Assembly: GCF_026968045.1 (NCBI RefSeq)
Contig: NZ_JAPVBQ010000004.1
Span: 124,001 to 188,000 of the forward strand
Origin: Modestobacter sp. VKM Ac-2977
GTDB lineage: Bacteria; Actinomycetota; Actinomycetes; Mycobacteriales; Geodermatophilaceae
Reading direction: 5' to 3'
Length of the DNA: 64,000 nt
Below the pieces are notes generated by a model, which was given only the letters and a program-made list of their open reading frames with translations, searched no databases and was not told the origin of the DNA. This document shows, piece by piece, positions 1 through 8,785 of the stretch (within the stretch, counting starts at the first letter, position 1; the number at the start of each line of letters is the position of its first letter). A program made the translations under genes and the position numbers.

Positions 1-906
1 CCGGACGCTGCGTGCCACGGCGGTGCCGGCCTTGTCCTGCGCCTCGGTCGTGGAGGCGCCCAGGTGCGGGGTGACCACCACGTTCGGCAGGCCGAACAGC
101 GGGCTGTCGGTGCAAGGCTCCTTGGAGTACACGTCGATGCCGGCGGCCCCCACCTGCCCCGACTGCAGCGCCTCGGCCAGGGCGGCCTCGTCGACCAGCC
201 CACCCCGGGCGGCGTTGACGATGATCACACCGCGCTTGGTGGCGGCGAGCTGCTCGGCGCCGATCAGCCCGAGGGTCTCCGGCGTCTTGGGCAGGTGGAC
301 GGTGATGAAGTCCGACTCGCGCAGCAGCTCGTCCAGGGACACCAGGCGGACACCGAGCTGGGCGGCCCGGCCGGGCTGGATGTAGGGGTCGTAGGCGATC
401 AGGGTGACGCCGAAGGCGGCCAGGCGCTGGGCGACCAGCACCCCGATCCGGCCCAGCCCGACGACGCCCACGGTCTTCTCGGTGACCTCGACGCCGGTGA
501 ACTTCGACCGCGCCCACTTCCCCTCCCGCAGCGAGGCGTCGGCAGCCGGGATGTGCCGGGCGGCGGCGAGGAGCAGCGCGACGGCGTGCTCGGCGGCGCT
601 GACGATGTTGGAGGTCGGGGCGTTGACGACCAGGACACCGCGCTCGGTGGCCGCGGGGACGTCGACGTTGTCCAGGCCGATGCCGGCCCGCGCGACGACC
701 TTGAGCTGCGGCGCCGCCGCGAGCGCTTCGGCGTCGATCTGGGTGGCGGAGCGGATGAGCACGGCCGAAGCGTCGGCCAGTGCGGGCAGCAGGGCGCCCC
801 GGTCGGCGCCGTCGACGTGGCGGATCTCGACGTCGCCTCCCAGCACCTCCAACACGCTGGGCGCGAGCTCTTCGGCGATCAGGACGACGGGCGTGGTCGT
901 GGTCAC
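1..906 (-). CDS. serA: D-3-phosphoglycerate dehydrogenase (3' part beyond window)
   Basis: NAD-dependent oxidation of 3-phosphoglycerate, the first step of L-serine synthesis in the cytosol. The 302 visible residues run off the left edge, so the C-terminal regulatory part is missing (actinobacterial SerA is usually near 530 residues). Seen: Rossmann motif VVGLGRIG at about 148-155, NAARGG with the active Arg near 234, Glu near 263 in SKEPC, and the catalytic His near 281 in TPHLGAST. The start is GTG at 906 (VTTTTPVVLIAEEL). A TACGCT box lies 8 nt upstream with no Shine-Dalgarno, which suggests a leaderless message. The position beside ilv genes matches M. tuberculosis serA1 (Rv2996c). Confidence 0.93.
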   Translation of the reverse strand, partial: MTTTTPVVLIAEELAPSVLEVLGGDVEIRHVDGADRGALLPALADASAVLIRSATQIDAEALAAAPQLKVVARAGIGLDNVDVPAATERGVLVVNAPTSNIVSAAEHAVALLLAAARHIPAADASLREGKWARSKFTGVEVTEKTVGVVGLGRIGVLVAQRLAAFGVTLIAYDPYIQPGRAAQLGVRLVSLDELLRESDFITVHLPKTPETLGLIGAEQLAATKRGVIIVNAARGGLVDEAALAEALQSGQVGAAGIDVYSKEPCTDSPLFGLPNVVVTPHLGASTTEAQDKAGTAVARSVR

Positions 907-914
907 GGCTCCAC

Positions 915-920
915 AGCGTA
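915..920 (-). promoter_or_regulatory. -10 box of serA, leaderless type
   Basis: TACGCT on the minus strand, 8 nt before the GTG start of serA. It fits the TANNNT-to-start spacing seen at many genes here. Confidence 0.45.
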
Positions 921-1065
921 GGGACGCCGCCCACCCCGCGGCGCGCCGGTGTCCGCTGGTCCCACTGGGTGGACACACGGACGGACCCCCGTGCTTGCCC
1001 GGCCCTGCGGGCACCGCCAAGCTGACGGCGAAGCGCCGGTACCACCGGCCTCGTCGGAGGAGACC

Positions 1066-2040
1066 ATGAGCAGCGACCGGGACGACGCCCAGGGCCGTCA
1101 CGAGACGACCCCGTTCGGCCAGCAGCCGGAGGAGGGGGTGCCGCCGCAGGCCCCGAGCAACACCGGCTCCACCGCGTTCGGGCAGGGCTCCCAGCCCGGC
1201 GAGCAGTACGGCGAGCAGTACGGCGAGCAGCAGCACGGCCAGGAGCAGTACGGGCAGCCCTCGTACGGGCCCCCGGCCGGCCAGAACCCGTACGAGCAGC
1301 CGGACCCGCAGTACGGCCAGACCGGGTACGGCCAGGCCCAGTACGGGCAGCCCCAGTACGGCCAGCCCCAGTACGGCCAGGGCCAGTACGGGCAACCGCA
1401 GTACGGCCAGCAGCAGTACGGCCAGTACGGGCAGGCTCAGTACGGGCAGGGTCAGTACGGGCAGCCGCAGTACGGACAGGGCCAGTACGGCCAGCCCGAC
1501 CCCTACGGCCAGCAGCAGTACGGCCAGCAGGGCCAGTCCTACGGGCAGTACGGGTATGGGGAGCCCCCGTCGACCGCGCGCCCCGGCGCGGTGATCACCG
1601 CCGCCGTCCTGGGCTTCGTGCTGGCGGCGTTCGGCGTCCTGGTCGGCTTCTTCCTGATCGTCTTCGGCGCTGCGGCCCTCGCCGGCGCCGAGGGCTTCGA
1701 CGAGGAGCTCTTCGACGTCGCCGGCGGCGGGCTCGGTGCGGTCGGCGGGATCTCGCTGGCCTTCGGGTTGATCACCGTGCTCTGGACGGTGCTGATGATC
1801 TGGGGCTCGGTCTGGGCGCTGACCGGCCGCAACCGGGTGCTGCTCATCGTCGGCGGGTCGATCGCCATCGCGTTCACCGGCCTGACCCTCATCGGCGCCC
1901 TCGGCGACGGGGACGGCGGGGCCATCCTCTTCTCCCTGCTGCTGGTGGCCGCCGCGGTCGCGACCGTCGTGCTGGTGTGCCTCAAGCCGGCCGGCCGCTA
2001 CTTCGCCGCCCGCCGGGCCCAGCGAGCAGCGATCCGCTGA
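1066..2040 (+). CDS. Membrane protein with YGQ-repeat cytoplasmic tail
   Basis: Unknown function; 324 residues. Residues 1-45 are polar. Residues 46-166 are almost only Tyr, Gly, Gln and Pro in tandem QYGQ(P/G) units. Four hydrophobic segments follow at roughly 175-205, 224-252, 257-280 and 285-306, then a basic tail ([14 protein letters not shown]). ATG at 1066 was chosen over upstream in-frame starts because GGAGGAG lies 4 nt before it and the protein then opens with the usual acidic MSSDRDD. Such Q/Y/G-rich tails occur on small actinobacterial membrane proteins of unknown role. A strong hairpin follows the stop. The gene converges with ilvC. Confidence 0.85.
   Translation: MSSDRDDAQGRHETTPFGQQPEEGVPPQAPSNTGSTAFGQGSQPGEQYGEQYGEQQHGQEQYGQPSYGPPAGQNPYEQPDPQYGQTGYGQAQYGQPQYGQPQYGQGQYGQPQYGQQQYGQYGQAQYGQGQYGQPQYGQGQYGQPDPYGQQQYGQQGQSYGQYGYGEPPSTARPGAVITAAVLGFVLAAFGVLVGFFLIVFGAAALAGAEGFDEELFDVAGGGLGAVGGISLAFGLITVLWTVLMIWGSVWALTGRNRVLLIVGGSIAIAFTGLTLIGALGDGDGGAILFSLLLVAAAVATVVLVCLKPAGRYFAARRAQRAAIR
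1200..1560 (+). repeat. In-gene tandem repeat coding QYGQ units
   Basis: Short units of the form cagtacggccag, 12 to 18 bases and often in pairs, are repeated more than a dozen times within the coding frame with synonymous changes between cagtacggg and cagtacggc. All stay in frame, so selection acts on the peptide. Such tracts are prone to length change by slippage. Confidence 0.85.
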
Positions 2041-2053
2041 GCCCTCCCCCGGA

Positions 2054-2097
2054 CACGACACGGCCCCCGCAGCAGACGCTGCGGGGGCCGTGTCGTG
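2054..2097. terminator. Bidirectional terminator, 20-bp perfect stem
   Basis: Arms at 2054-2073 and 2078-2097 pair perfectly over 20 bp around the 4-base loop AGAC. It sits between the convergent YGQ membrane protein gene and ilvC. There is no long U tract on either side, as is common for GC-rich actinobacterial terminators. Confidence 0.8.
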
Positions 2098-2100
2098 CGG

Positions 2101-2156
2101 CCCCGCTCAGAGGCTCACCCCGAGCGTGCGAGGGGTGAGGAGAGCGGGGTCCTCCT

Positions 2157-2159
<3 letters not shown>
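2101..2159 (-). repeat. 3' hairpin element, copy A (after ilvC)
   Basis: Nested inverted repeat starting at the ilvC stop codon. Outer stem 2101-2108 with 2142-2149 (CCCCGCTC / GAGCGGGG), inner stem 2114-2121 with 2132-2139 (CTCACCCC / GGGGTGAG), loop with GAGCGTGCGA. A second copy with the same spacing follows ilvN at 3231-3287 and differs by paired changes in both stems, which supports a conserved RNA fold, probably terminator or mRNA-end protection. Confidence 0.6.
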
Positions 2160-3284
<1,125 letters not shown>

Positions 3285-3287
<3 letters not shown>

Positions 3288-3809
3288 GGCGGAGCGCTCG
3301 ACCGGGCGCAAGGTACCGGCGCCGCTCATCGACCGCGGTCCACGGCCCAGTGCGACGGTGCCGGACTGGGCCATCTCCTTGATGCCGAGCGGCGCGAGGA
3401 CGGCCAGCAGCGCCTGCAGCTTGTCCGGCGTGCCGGTGGCCTCGAGGGTGACGGTGTCGGTGTTGACGTCGATCACCCGGGCGCGGAAGAGCTCGGCGGT
3501 CTGCAGCACCTGGGCGCGGTCGGCCAGCGGCGCGCGCACCTTGACCAGCAGCAGCTCGCGCTGCACCGCGGCGGTGTCCAGCTCGACGATCTTGATGACC
3601 TCGATCAGCTTGTTCAGCTGCTTGGTGATCTGCTCCAGCGGCTGCGCCTCGGCGTCGGCCACGATCGTCATCCGGGACAGGTCCGGGTTCTCCGTCGGCC
3701 CCACGGCGAGGGACTCGATGTTGAACCCGCGCCGGCTGAACAGCGCCGAGACCCGGGCCAGGACGCCGGACTTGTTCTCGACCAGGACCGAGAGCGTGTG
3801 ACGGGTCAT
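3285..3809 (-). CDS. ilvN: Acetolactate synthase small (regulatory) subunit
   Basis: Regulatory partner of IlvB that confers valine feedback inhibition. 174 residues, normal for the family. The N-terminal ACT domain begins HTLSVLVENKSGVLARVSAL, with RRGFNIESLAVGPTENPDLS before a second ACT-like half. The ATG at 3809 overlaps the ilvB stop by one base (TGATG), indicating translational coupling, which suits a fixed subunit ratio. The open frame continues far upstream only because it shadows ilvB in another frame. Confidence 0.96.
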
Positions 3810-5770
3810 CAGACTTGCCCTTCCCCGAAGACCGGGCGCACGTCGCGCGCGGCCAGGATCTCGTCGTTGCTCTTGCCGGCGGCGACCATCGGCCACACCT
3901 GGGCGTCGGAGCCGACGATGAAGTCGATGACGACGGGCGCGTCGTTGATCGCCATGGCCTTCTCGATCACCGCGTCGACGTCGTCCTTGGACTCGCAGCG
4001 CAGCCCGACGCAGCCCAGCGCCTCGGCGAGGGTGACGAAGTCGGGGATGCGGACCTGCCGGGCCGTCCCGTCCTTGCCACCGTGGGTGTTCAGGTGGGTG
4101 TTGGAGTAGCGGCCCTCGTAGAACAGGGTCTGCCACTGCCGGACCATGCCGAGGTTGCCGTTGTTGATGACGGCGACCTTGATCGGGATGCCCTCGATGG
4201 CGCAGGTGGCCAGCTCCTGGTTGGTCATCTGGAAGCAGCCGTCGCCGTCGATGGCCCACACGGTCGTACCGGGCATGCCGTACTTGGCGCCCATCGCGGC
4301 CGGGACGGCGTAGCCCATCGTGCCGAGTCCGCCGCTGTTCAACCAGGTGCCGGGCTTCTCGTAGGAGATGAACTGGGCCGCCCACATCTGGTGCTGCCCG
4401 ACCCCGGATGCGTAGATGGCGTCCGGGCCGGCGATGGCACCCAGCCGCTCGATCACGTACTGCGGCGAGAGCATCCCGTCCTCGGGCCAGTCGTAGCCCA
4501 GTGGGTACCGGGTGCGCCAGTCCTCCAACTGCGTCCACCAGGCGTCCAGGTCCGGGGTGCGCCCGGCCTCGTGCTCGGCGCGCAGCGCGGACACCAGCTC
4601 GACGATCGTGGCCTTGGCGTCGCCGACGATCGGCACGTCGGCCTTGCGGTTCTTGCCGATCTCGGCCGGGTCGATGTCGGCGTGGACGACGGCGGCGTGC
4701 GGGGCGAAGCTGGACAGCTCGCCGGTCACCCGGTCGTCGAAGCGGGCGCCCAGGGCGACCAGCAGGTCGGCCTTCTGCAGCGCGGTGACCGCGGTGACGT
4801 TGCCGTGCATGCCCGGCATGCCCAGGTTCTGCCGGTGGCTGTCCGGGAAGGCCCCGCGGGCCATCAGCGTGGTGACCACCGGGGCGCCGGTCAGCTCGGC
4901 CAGCTCGGCCAGCTCCTCGGCGGCACCGGCCTTGAGGACGCCGCCGCCGACGTAGAGGACCGGCTGGCGGGCGGCGGCGATGAGCGCCGCGGCCTCGCGC
5001 ACCTGCTTGCCGTGCGGACGGGTGGTCGGCTTGTAGCCGGGCAGGTCCAGCCGCGGCGGCCAGCTGAAGTCGGTGGTCGCCTGCAGCGCGTCCTTGGAGA
5101 TGTCGACCAGCACCGGCCCGGGGCGGCCGGTGCCGGCCAGGTGGAACGCCTCGGCGATCCGCTGCGGGATCTCGTCGGGGTCGGTGACCAGGAAGTTGTG
5201 CTTGGTGATCGGCATGGTGATGCCGCGGATGTCGGCCTCCTGGAAGGCGTCCGTCCCGATCGCGGCGCTGGGCACCTGGCCGGTGATGGCGACGACGGGC
5301 ACCGAGTCCATGTAGGCGTCGGCGAGCGGGGTGACCAGGTTCGTCGCACCCGGCCCGGAGGTGGCCATGCAGACGCCCACCCGGCCGGTGGCCTGGGCGT
5401 ACCCGGTGGCGGCGTGCCCGGCGCCCTGTTCGTGCCGGACCAGCACGTGCCGCAGCGCGGAGTCGAAGAGCGGGTCGTAGGCCGGCAGGATCGCCCCGCC
5501 GGGGATGCCGAAGACGACCTCGACACCGACCGCCTCCAGGGACCGGACCAGGCTCTGCGCGCCGGTGATCCCGGTGACCGGCTCGGCGGCCGCCTCGGCC
5601 ATCGACCGGGCGGTCGTCTCGACCCCGAGGGTGGCCTGCGCGGCCGCCTCGCTGGGGGCCACCGCCGTGGCCGGCGCGGGACCCGCGCCGGGGGCGGGAC
5701 CGGCCGCGGGGCCGGCTGCGGAGGAGGGACGGGCCGCGGCGGTGCGGCCGGTGCTGCTGGTGGTGCTCAT
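3809..5770 (-). CDS. ilvB: Acetolactate synthase large (catalytic) subunit
   Basis: TPP- and FAD-dependent condensation of two pyruvates, or pyruvate plus 2-oxobutyrate, the first common step of branched-chain amino acid synthesis. 653 residues. The first 65 or so are an Ala/Pro/Gly-rich, probably disordered extension; the enzyme core starts at about [19 protein letters not shown]. The catalytic Glu is near 114 in [13 protein letters not shown], and the TPP-Mg motif GDGCFQM...NNGNLGM lies in the C-terminal third. ATG 5770 was chosen because GGGAG lies 9 nt upstream; a longer open frame exists but crosses the attenuator. Preceded by a leader peptide and terminator, so attenuation by branched-chain amino acid supply is likely. 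Confidence 0.96.
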   Translation of the reverse strand: MSTTSSTGRTAAARPSSAAGPAAGPAPGAGPAPATAVAPSEAAAQATLGVETTARSMAEAAAEPVTGITGAQSLVRSLEAVGVEVVFGIPGGAILPAYDPLFDSALRHVLVRHEQGAGHAATGYAQATGRVGVCMATSGPGATNLVTPLADAYMDSVPVVAITGQVPSAAIGTDAFQEADIRGITMPITKHNFLVTDPDEIPQRIAEAFHLAGTGRPGPVLVDISKDALQATTDFSWPPRLDLPGYKPTTRPHGKQVREAAALIAAARQPVLYVGGGVLKAGAAEELAELAELTGAPVVTTLMARGAFPDSHRQNLGMPGMHGNVTAVTALQKADLLVALGARFDDRVTGELSSFAPHAAVVHADIDPAEIGKNRKADVPIVGDAKATIVELVSALRAEHEAGRTPDLDAWWTQLEDWRTRYPLGYDWPEDGMLSPQYVIERLGAIAGPDAIYASGVGQHQMWAAQFISYEKPGTWLNSGGLGTMGYAVPAAMGAKYGMPGTTVWAIDGDGCFQMTNQELATCAIEGIPIKVAVINNGNLGMVRQWQTLFYEGRYSNTHLNTHGGKDGTARQVRIPDFVTLAEALGCVGLRCESKDDVDAVIEKAMAINDAPVVIDFIVGSDAQVWPMVAAGKSNDEILAARDVRPVFGEGQV

Positions 5771-5858
5771 CTGGACGATCTCCCTGGGCGCGGGGTGGGG
5801 TGCTGCGGCGGACGCCTGTCGGTGGGCGGAGGGGCCGGCGAGGCGGTGCCCGGCCAAC

Positions 5859-5890
5859 AAAAAACCCCTCGTGCCGCTGGCACGGAGGGG
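5859..5890 (-). terminator. ilvB attenuator terminator
   Basis: On the minus strand a GC-rich stem (CCCCTCCGTGCC with GGCACGAGGGG, one bulged C, loop AGC) at 5865-5890 is followed by six Ts at 5859-5864, the best U tract in this window. It lies between the leader peptide and ilvB. The 3' arm bases 5867-5875 can instead pair perfectly over 9 bp with bases 5951-5959 inside the leader-peptide reading frame, giving a candidate antiterminator. Confidence 0.85.
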
Positions 5891-5919
5891 TGGCGCGTCG
5901 GTCGGGAGGGACCGGCGCG

Positions 5920-5997
5920 CTAGTGGATCGCTACGAGCAGACGAGTGCGTGGCACGAGGACACTGTGCGCCCCGCAGCACGACCCCGTCAACCGCAT
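5920..5997 (-). CDS. ilvL: ilvB operon leader peptide (25 aa)
   Basis: A 25-codon frame, ATG at 5997 to TAG at 5920, in the ilvB leader. The peptide opens [11 protein letters not shown], then has Val13-Leu14-Val15 and Leu20-Leu21-Val22-Ala23-Ile24 just before the stop, so 7 of the last 13 residues are branched-chain amino acids. Regulatory leader peptides of this type precede ilvB in Corynebacterium and Streptomyces (family knowledge). The peptide is expected to act only as a ribosome-stalling sensor of charged Val, Leu and Ile tRNAs. A weak GGGA precedes the ATG. The GGDEF/EAL gene ends only 22 nt upstream, so the promoter probably lies within its 3' end. Confidence 0.75.
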   Translation of the reverse strand: MRLTGSCCGAHSVLVPRTRLLVAIH

Positions 5998-6019
5998 CGT
6001 CCCACAGGATGGGACCGGG

Positions 6020-8785
6020 TCAGACGGTTCCTGAGACGGTGACTGCCGTCTGCCCGGCCACGACGTCGAGCGACCGCGGGTCGAAGGCGTCGATGACGGC
6101 CGGCAGCTCCGCGGAGGCGGTCGGGCGGCCCAGCAGGAACCCCTGCAGGTACCGGCAGCCGAGGTCGCGCAGCGCCGCCAGCTGGTCGGAGGTCTCCACG
6201 CCCTCGGCGACGACGTCGATGGACAGCCGCTGCCCGAGCTCGATGACGCTGTGCACGAGCGCGGCGCTGCGTGCGTCCTCGGCGATGCCGGCGAGGAACT
6301 CGCGGTCCATCTTGAGCACGTCGACCGGCAGCCGGGCCAGGTACGCGAAGGTCGAGTACCCGCGCCCGAAGTCGTCGAGGGAGATGACGCACCCCATGTC
6401 GTGCAGCGTCTGCAGGTCGCCGTCGGCCCGGTCCGGCTGACCGATGAACAGCGACTCGGTCACCTCCAGCATGAGCCGCTGCGGCGGCAGCCCGGCCCGT
6501 GCGAGGGCGGCGGCGACGTCGGGCACCAGGCTGCCCGACTGCAGGTGCCGCACGCTGATGTTCACCCCCAGCCGCAGGTCGCGGCCCGCGCGGACCAGGC
6601 CGGCGAGCTCGGCGGTCGCCTGTTCCAGCACCCACCGCTGCAGCGGCACGATCAGCCCGTCGTCCTCGGCCAGCGGGACGAACTCCTCCGGCGACACCTC
6701 ACCGAGCACCGGGTGGTCCCACCGGACCAGCGCCTCGACGCCCAGCACCCGGCGCTCCAGGACGCCGACGACCGGCTGGTAGACCAGCCGGAGCTGCCCC
6801 CGGGACAGCGCGTCGGGCAGGTCGCGGGCCAGCCGGGTGCGCCGGACGGTGGCGCTGTCGGCGGTCTCGCCGTGGCGGCGGACGCGCCCCTTGCCGGCGG
6901 CCTTGGCCGCACGCAGGGCCAGGTCCGCGTGCCGGATCGTCACCGCGACCTCGTCGGCAGGGGCCAGCTCGGTGACCCCGATGCTGCAGGAGACGTCGAA
7001 GACCAGGTCCGGGTCCGCTCCCGGGGTGGGCACCGAGCGGTGGACGCCGGCCAGCTCGGCGATGATCCGCTCCCCCAGCGCCGTCGCCTCGTCCAGGTCG
7101 GCCCGCACGAGGACGGCGAACTCGTCACCGCCGAGCCGGCCGACCAGGTCACGGTCCCGCACCGAGGCGCGCAGCCGGTCGGCGACCTCGGTCAGCAGCA
7201 GGTCACCGGCCTCGTGCCCGGCGATGTCGTTGACCGCCTTGAAGCCGTCGAGGTCCAACAGCAGCAGGCACGAGGCCTCCCCCTCCGCGGCCCGGCTGCG
7301 GGCGCCGGACAGCGCGGCCATCAGCCGGGCCCGGTTGGGCAGCCCGGTGAGGTAGTCGGTGTAGGCCATCCGCTCCAGCTCGAGCTCGCTGTGCCGGCGC
7401 TCGTCGACGTTGCGCAGGTGCAGCACCAGCCCGCCGCTGCCCAGCTCGGGGGCGGTGACGTCGGGGCGCTGCAGGTCACCGGAGGCGACCACCCGCACCA
7501 TCTCGTAGGACCGCCAGCTCCCGTCCTTGCCGCGCAGCCGGAAGACCCGCCCGCGGGCCCGCCCAGGATCGGCGCCCGCGGCCAGCGCCGCCGCCAGCTC
7601 CGCCCGGTCCTCGCCGTGCACGAACTCCACCAGCTGCCGGCCCTCGAGGTCGCGCGCCGACCATCCGTGCGGGTGCTGGCCCGCGGTGGAGTCCCAGGTG
7701 ATCCGACCGCGGTGGTCCAGGACGATGGTGACGTCGGCGGCGCTGTGCACCAGCGTCCGGAAGTACGCCTCGGTGCGCAGCACCTGCCGGGTCAGCCGGG
7801 CACCGTCCGCCGCCCACACCAGCGTGCGGGCGAAGGTCAGCACCAGGAGCAGGGCTGCGGCCGCCGCCTCCACCGGCAGGATCGACCTCCCGGCGATCCG
7901 GCCGGCCAGCAGCAGGAGGACCACGCCGAAGGCGGCGCAGTAGCCGACCACCACGCCCAGCAGGGGGACCTCGGGGGGCTCGTCCGGGTCGGTGGACCGC
8001 CCCGGGTCGGCGGCGATGGCGAGGGTGCCGAAGGCGAGCATGGCCAGCCAGGCCGTGCCGCTGACCACGTCGGTGACGACGGAGGGACGGACGACGGCGA
8101 TGGCGCCGCTGACGGTCACCACGGCCACCGAGGCGAAGCAGGCCAGCAGCCATCCGGCCGCGGCCCGGCGGGCCTGGCCCACCCCCGCGAAGGTGACCAG
8201 CCCGACGGTGCACAGCACCACCCCGGCGGCGGGATAGCCCCACGCCATGAGGTCGTCGACGGAGTCGACCGTCCGGTCCAGCGCCGTGTCGATCACCACC
8301 TCGGCCAGCGCGGACAGGGCGACGAGGGAGACGGCGGCGTCCAGCGCCACCCGGGCACCGATCCCGGTGGCGGCCGACCGGATCAGCCGGGCGCAGCCCA
8401 GCAGTGCGAACGGGACCGCGGCCACCAGCGGGACGTCCTGCGGCCCGGCGGTCGCCGCGTTGACCCCGACCCCGCGGACGGCGGCGATCGCCTCGCCCAG
8501 CGTCAGCAGGCCGGCGATGACGGCGAACGCCCGCCAGGGCGCCGCCGACTCCCGGTCCAGCCGCATCGCGTGCCGCACCACGAGCACCCCGATGGCCAGC
8601 GACGCAGCGCTGAGAACCGCCGGCACCCAGTGCGCCGAGGCCGTGGGCCAGACCGTCTCCACGACGGCGAGGCAGACGGCGACCGCGCCGAGCAGGGACA
8701 GCACCGTGGCCCTGGGCCAGCGCGCCACCGCGGGCACCAGGGGCAGCGCCGGCACACCGGCCGACGGCGCCGGCAGCGCGGTCAC
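6020..8785 (-). CDS. Membrane-bound PAS-GGDEF-EAL c-di-GMP enzyme (bifunctional type)
   Basis: Predicted to make and/or degrade cyclic di-GMP at the membrane. 921 residues: about eight hydrophobic segments in residues 1-300, a PAS-like sensor at about 320-430, a GGDEF domain with intact RLGGDEFAVL near 550 and an I-site RDRD five residues before it, then an EAL domain from about 665 with EALVRW, DDFGRGYSTF and AEGVET intact. Both activities are therefore possible. GTG 8785 was chosen because it overlaps the stop of the upstream paralogue by 4 nt (GTGA); a GTG at 8818 would overlap by 37 nt. With the next gene it forms a tandem pair between ilvD and ilvB. The signal sensed is unknown. Confidence 0.9.
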   Translation of the reverse strand: MTALPAPSAGVPALPLVPAVARWPRATVLSLLGAVAVCLAVVETVWPTASAHWVPAVLSAASLAIGVLVVRHAMRLDRESAAPWRAFAVIAGLLTLGEAIAAVRGVGVNAATAGPQDVPLVAAVPFALLGCARLIRSAATGIGARVALDAAVSLVALSALAEVVIDTALDRTVDSVDDLMAWGYPAAGVVLCTVGLVTFAGVGQARRAAAGWLLACFASVAVVTVSGAIAVVRPSVVTDVVSGTAWLAMLAFGTLAIAADPGRSTDPDEPPEVPLLGVVVGYCAAFGVVLLLLAGRIAGRSILPVEAAAAALLLVLTFARTLVWAADGARLTRQVLRTEAYFRTLVHSAADVTIVLDHRGRITWDSTAGQHPHGWSARDLEGRQLVEFVHGEDRAELAAALAAGADPGRARGRVFRLRGKDGSWRSYEMVRVVASGDLQRPDVTAPELGSGGLVLHLRNVDERRHSELELERMAYTDYLTGLPNRARLMAALSGARSRAAEGEASCLLLLDLDGFKAVNDIAGHEAGDLLLTEVADRLRASVRDRDLVGRLGGDEFAVLVRADLDEATALGERIIAELAGVHRSVPTPGADPDLVFDVSCSIGVTELAPADEVAVTIRHADLALRAAKAAGKGRVRRHGETADSATVRRTRLARDLPDALSRGQLRLVYQPVVGVLERRVLGVEALVRWDHPVLGEVSPEEFVPLAEDDGLIVPLQRWVLEQATAELAGLVRAGRDLRLGVNISVRHLQSGSLVPDVAAALARAGLPPQRLMLEVTESLFIGQPDRADGDLQTLHDMGCVISLDDFGRGYSTFAYLARLPVDVLKMDREFLAGIAEDARSAALVHSVIELGQRLSIDVVAEGVETSDQLAALRDLGCRYLQGFLLGRPTASAELPAVIDAFDPRSLDVVAGQTAVTVSGTV

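Noticed and set aside
949-1065. Upstream in-frame start for the YGQ membrane protein
   Set aside because: The extra 39 residues are unlike the protein and have no ribosome site, whereas GGAGGAG precedes ATG 1066.
1200-1560. Regular short repeats that could look like a CRISPR array
   Set aside because: Units are only 12-18 bases, without unique spacers, and all stay in one coding frame.
3810-4538. Apparent N-terminal extension of IlvN into ilvB
   Set aside because: Different frame of ilvB; IlvN has its own ATG overlapping the ilvB stop and is full length without it.
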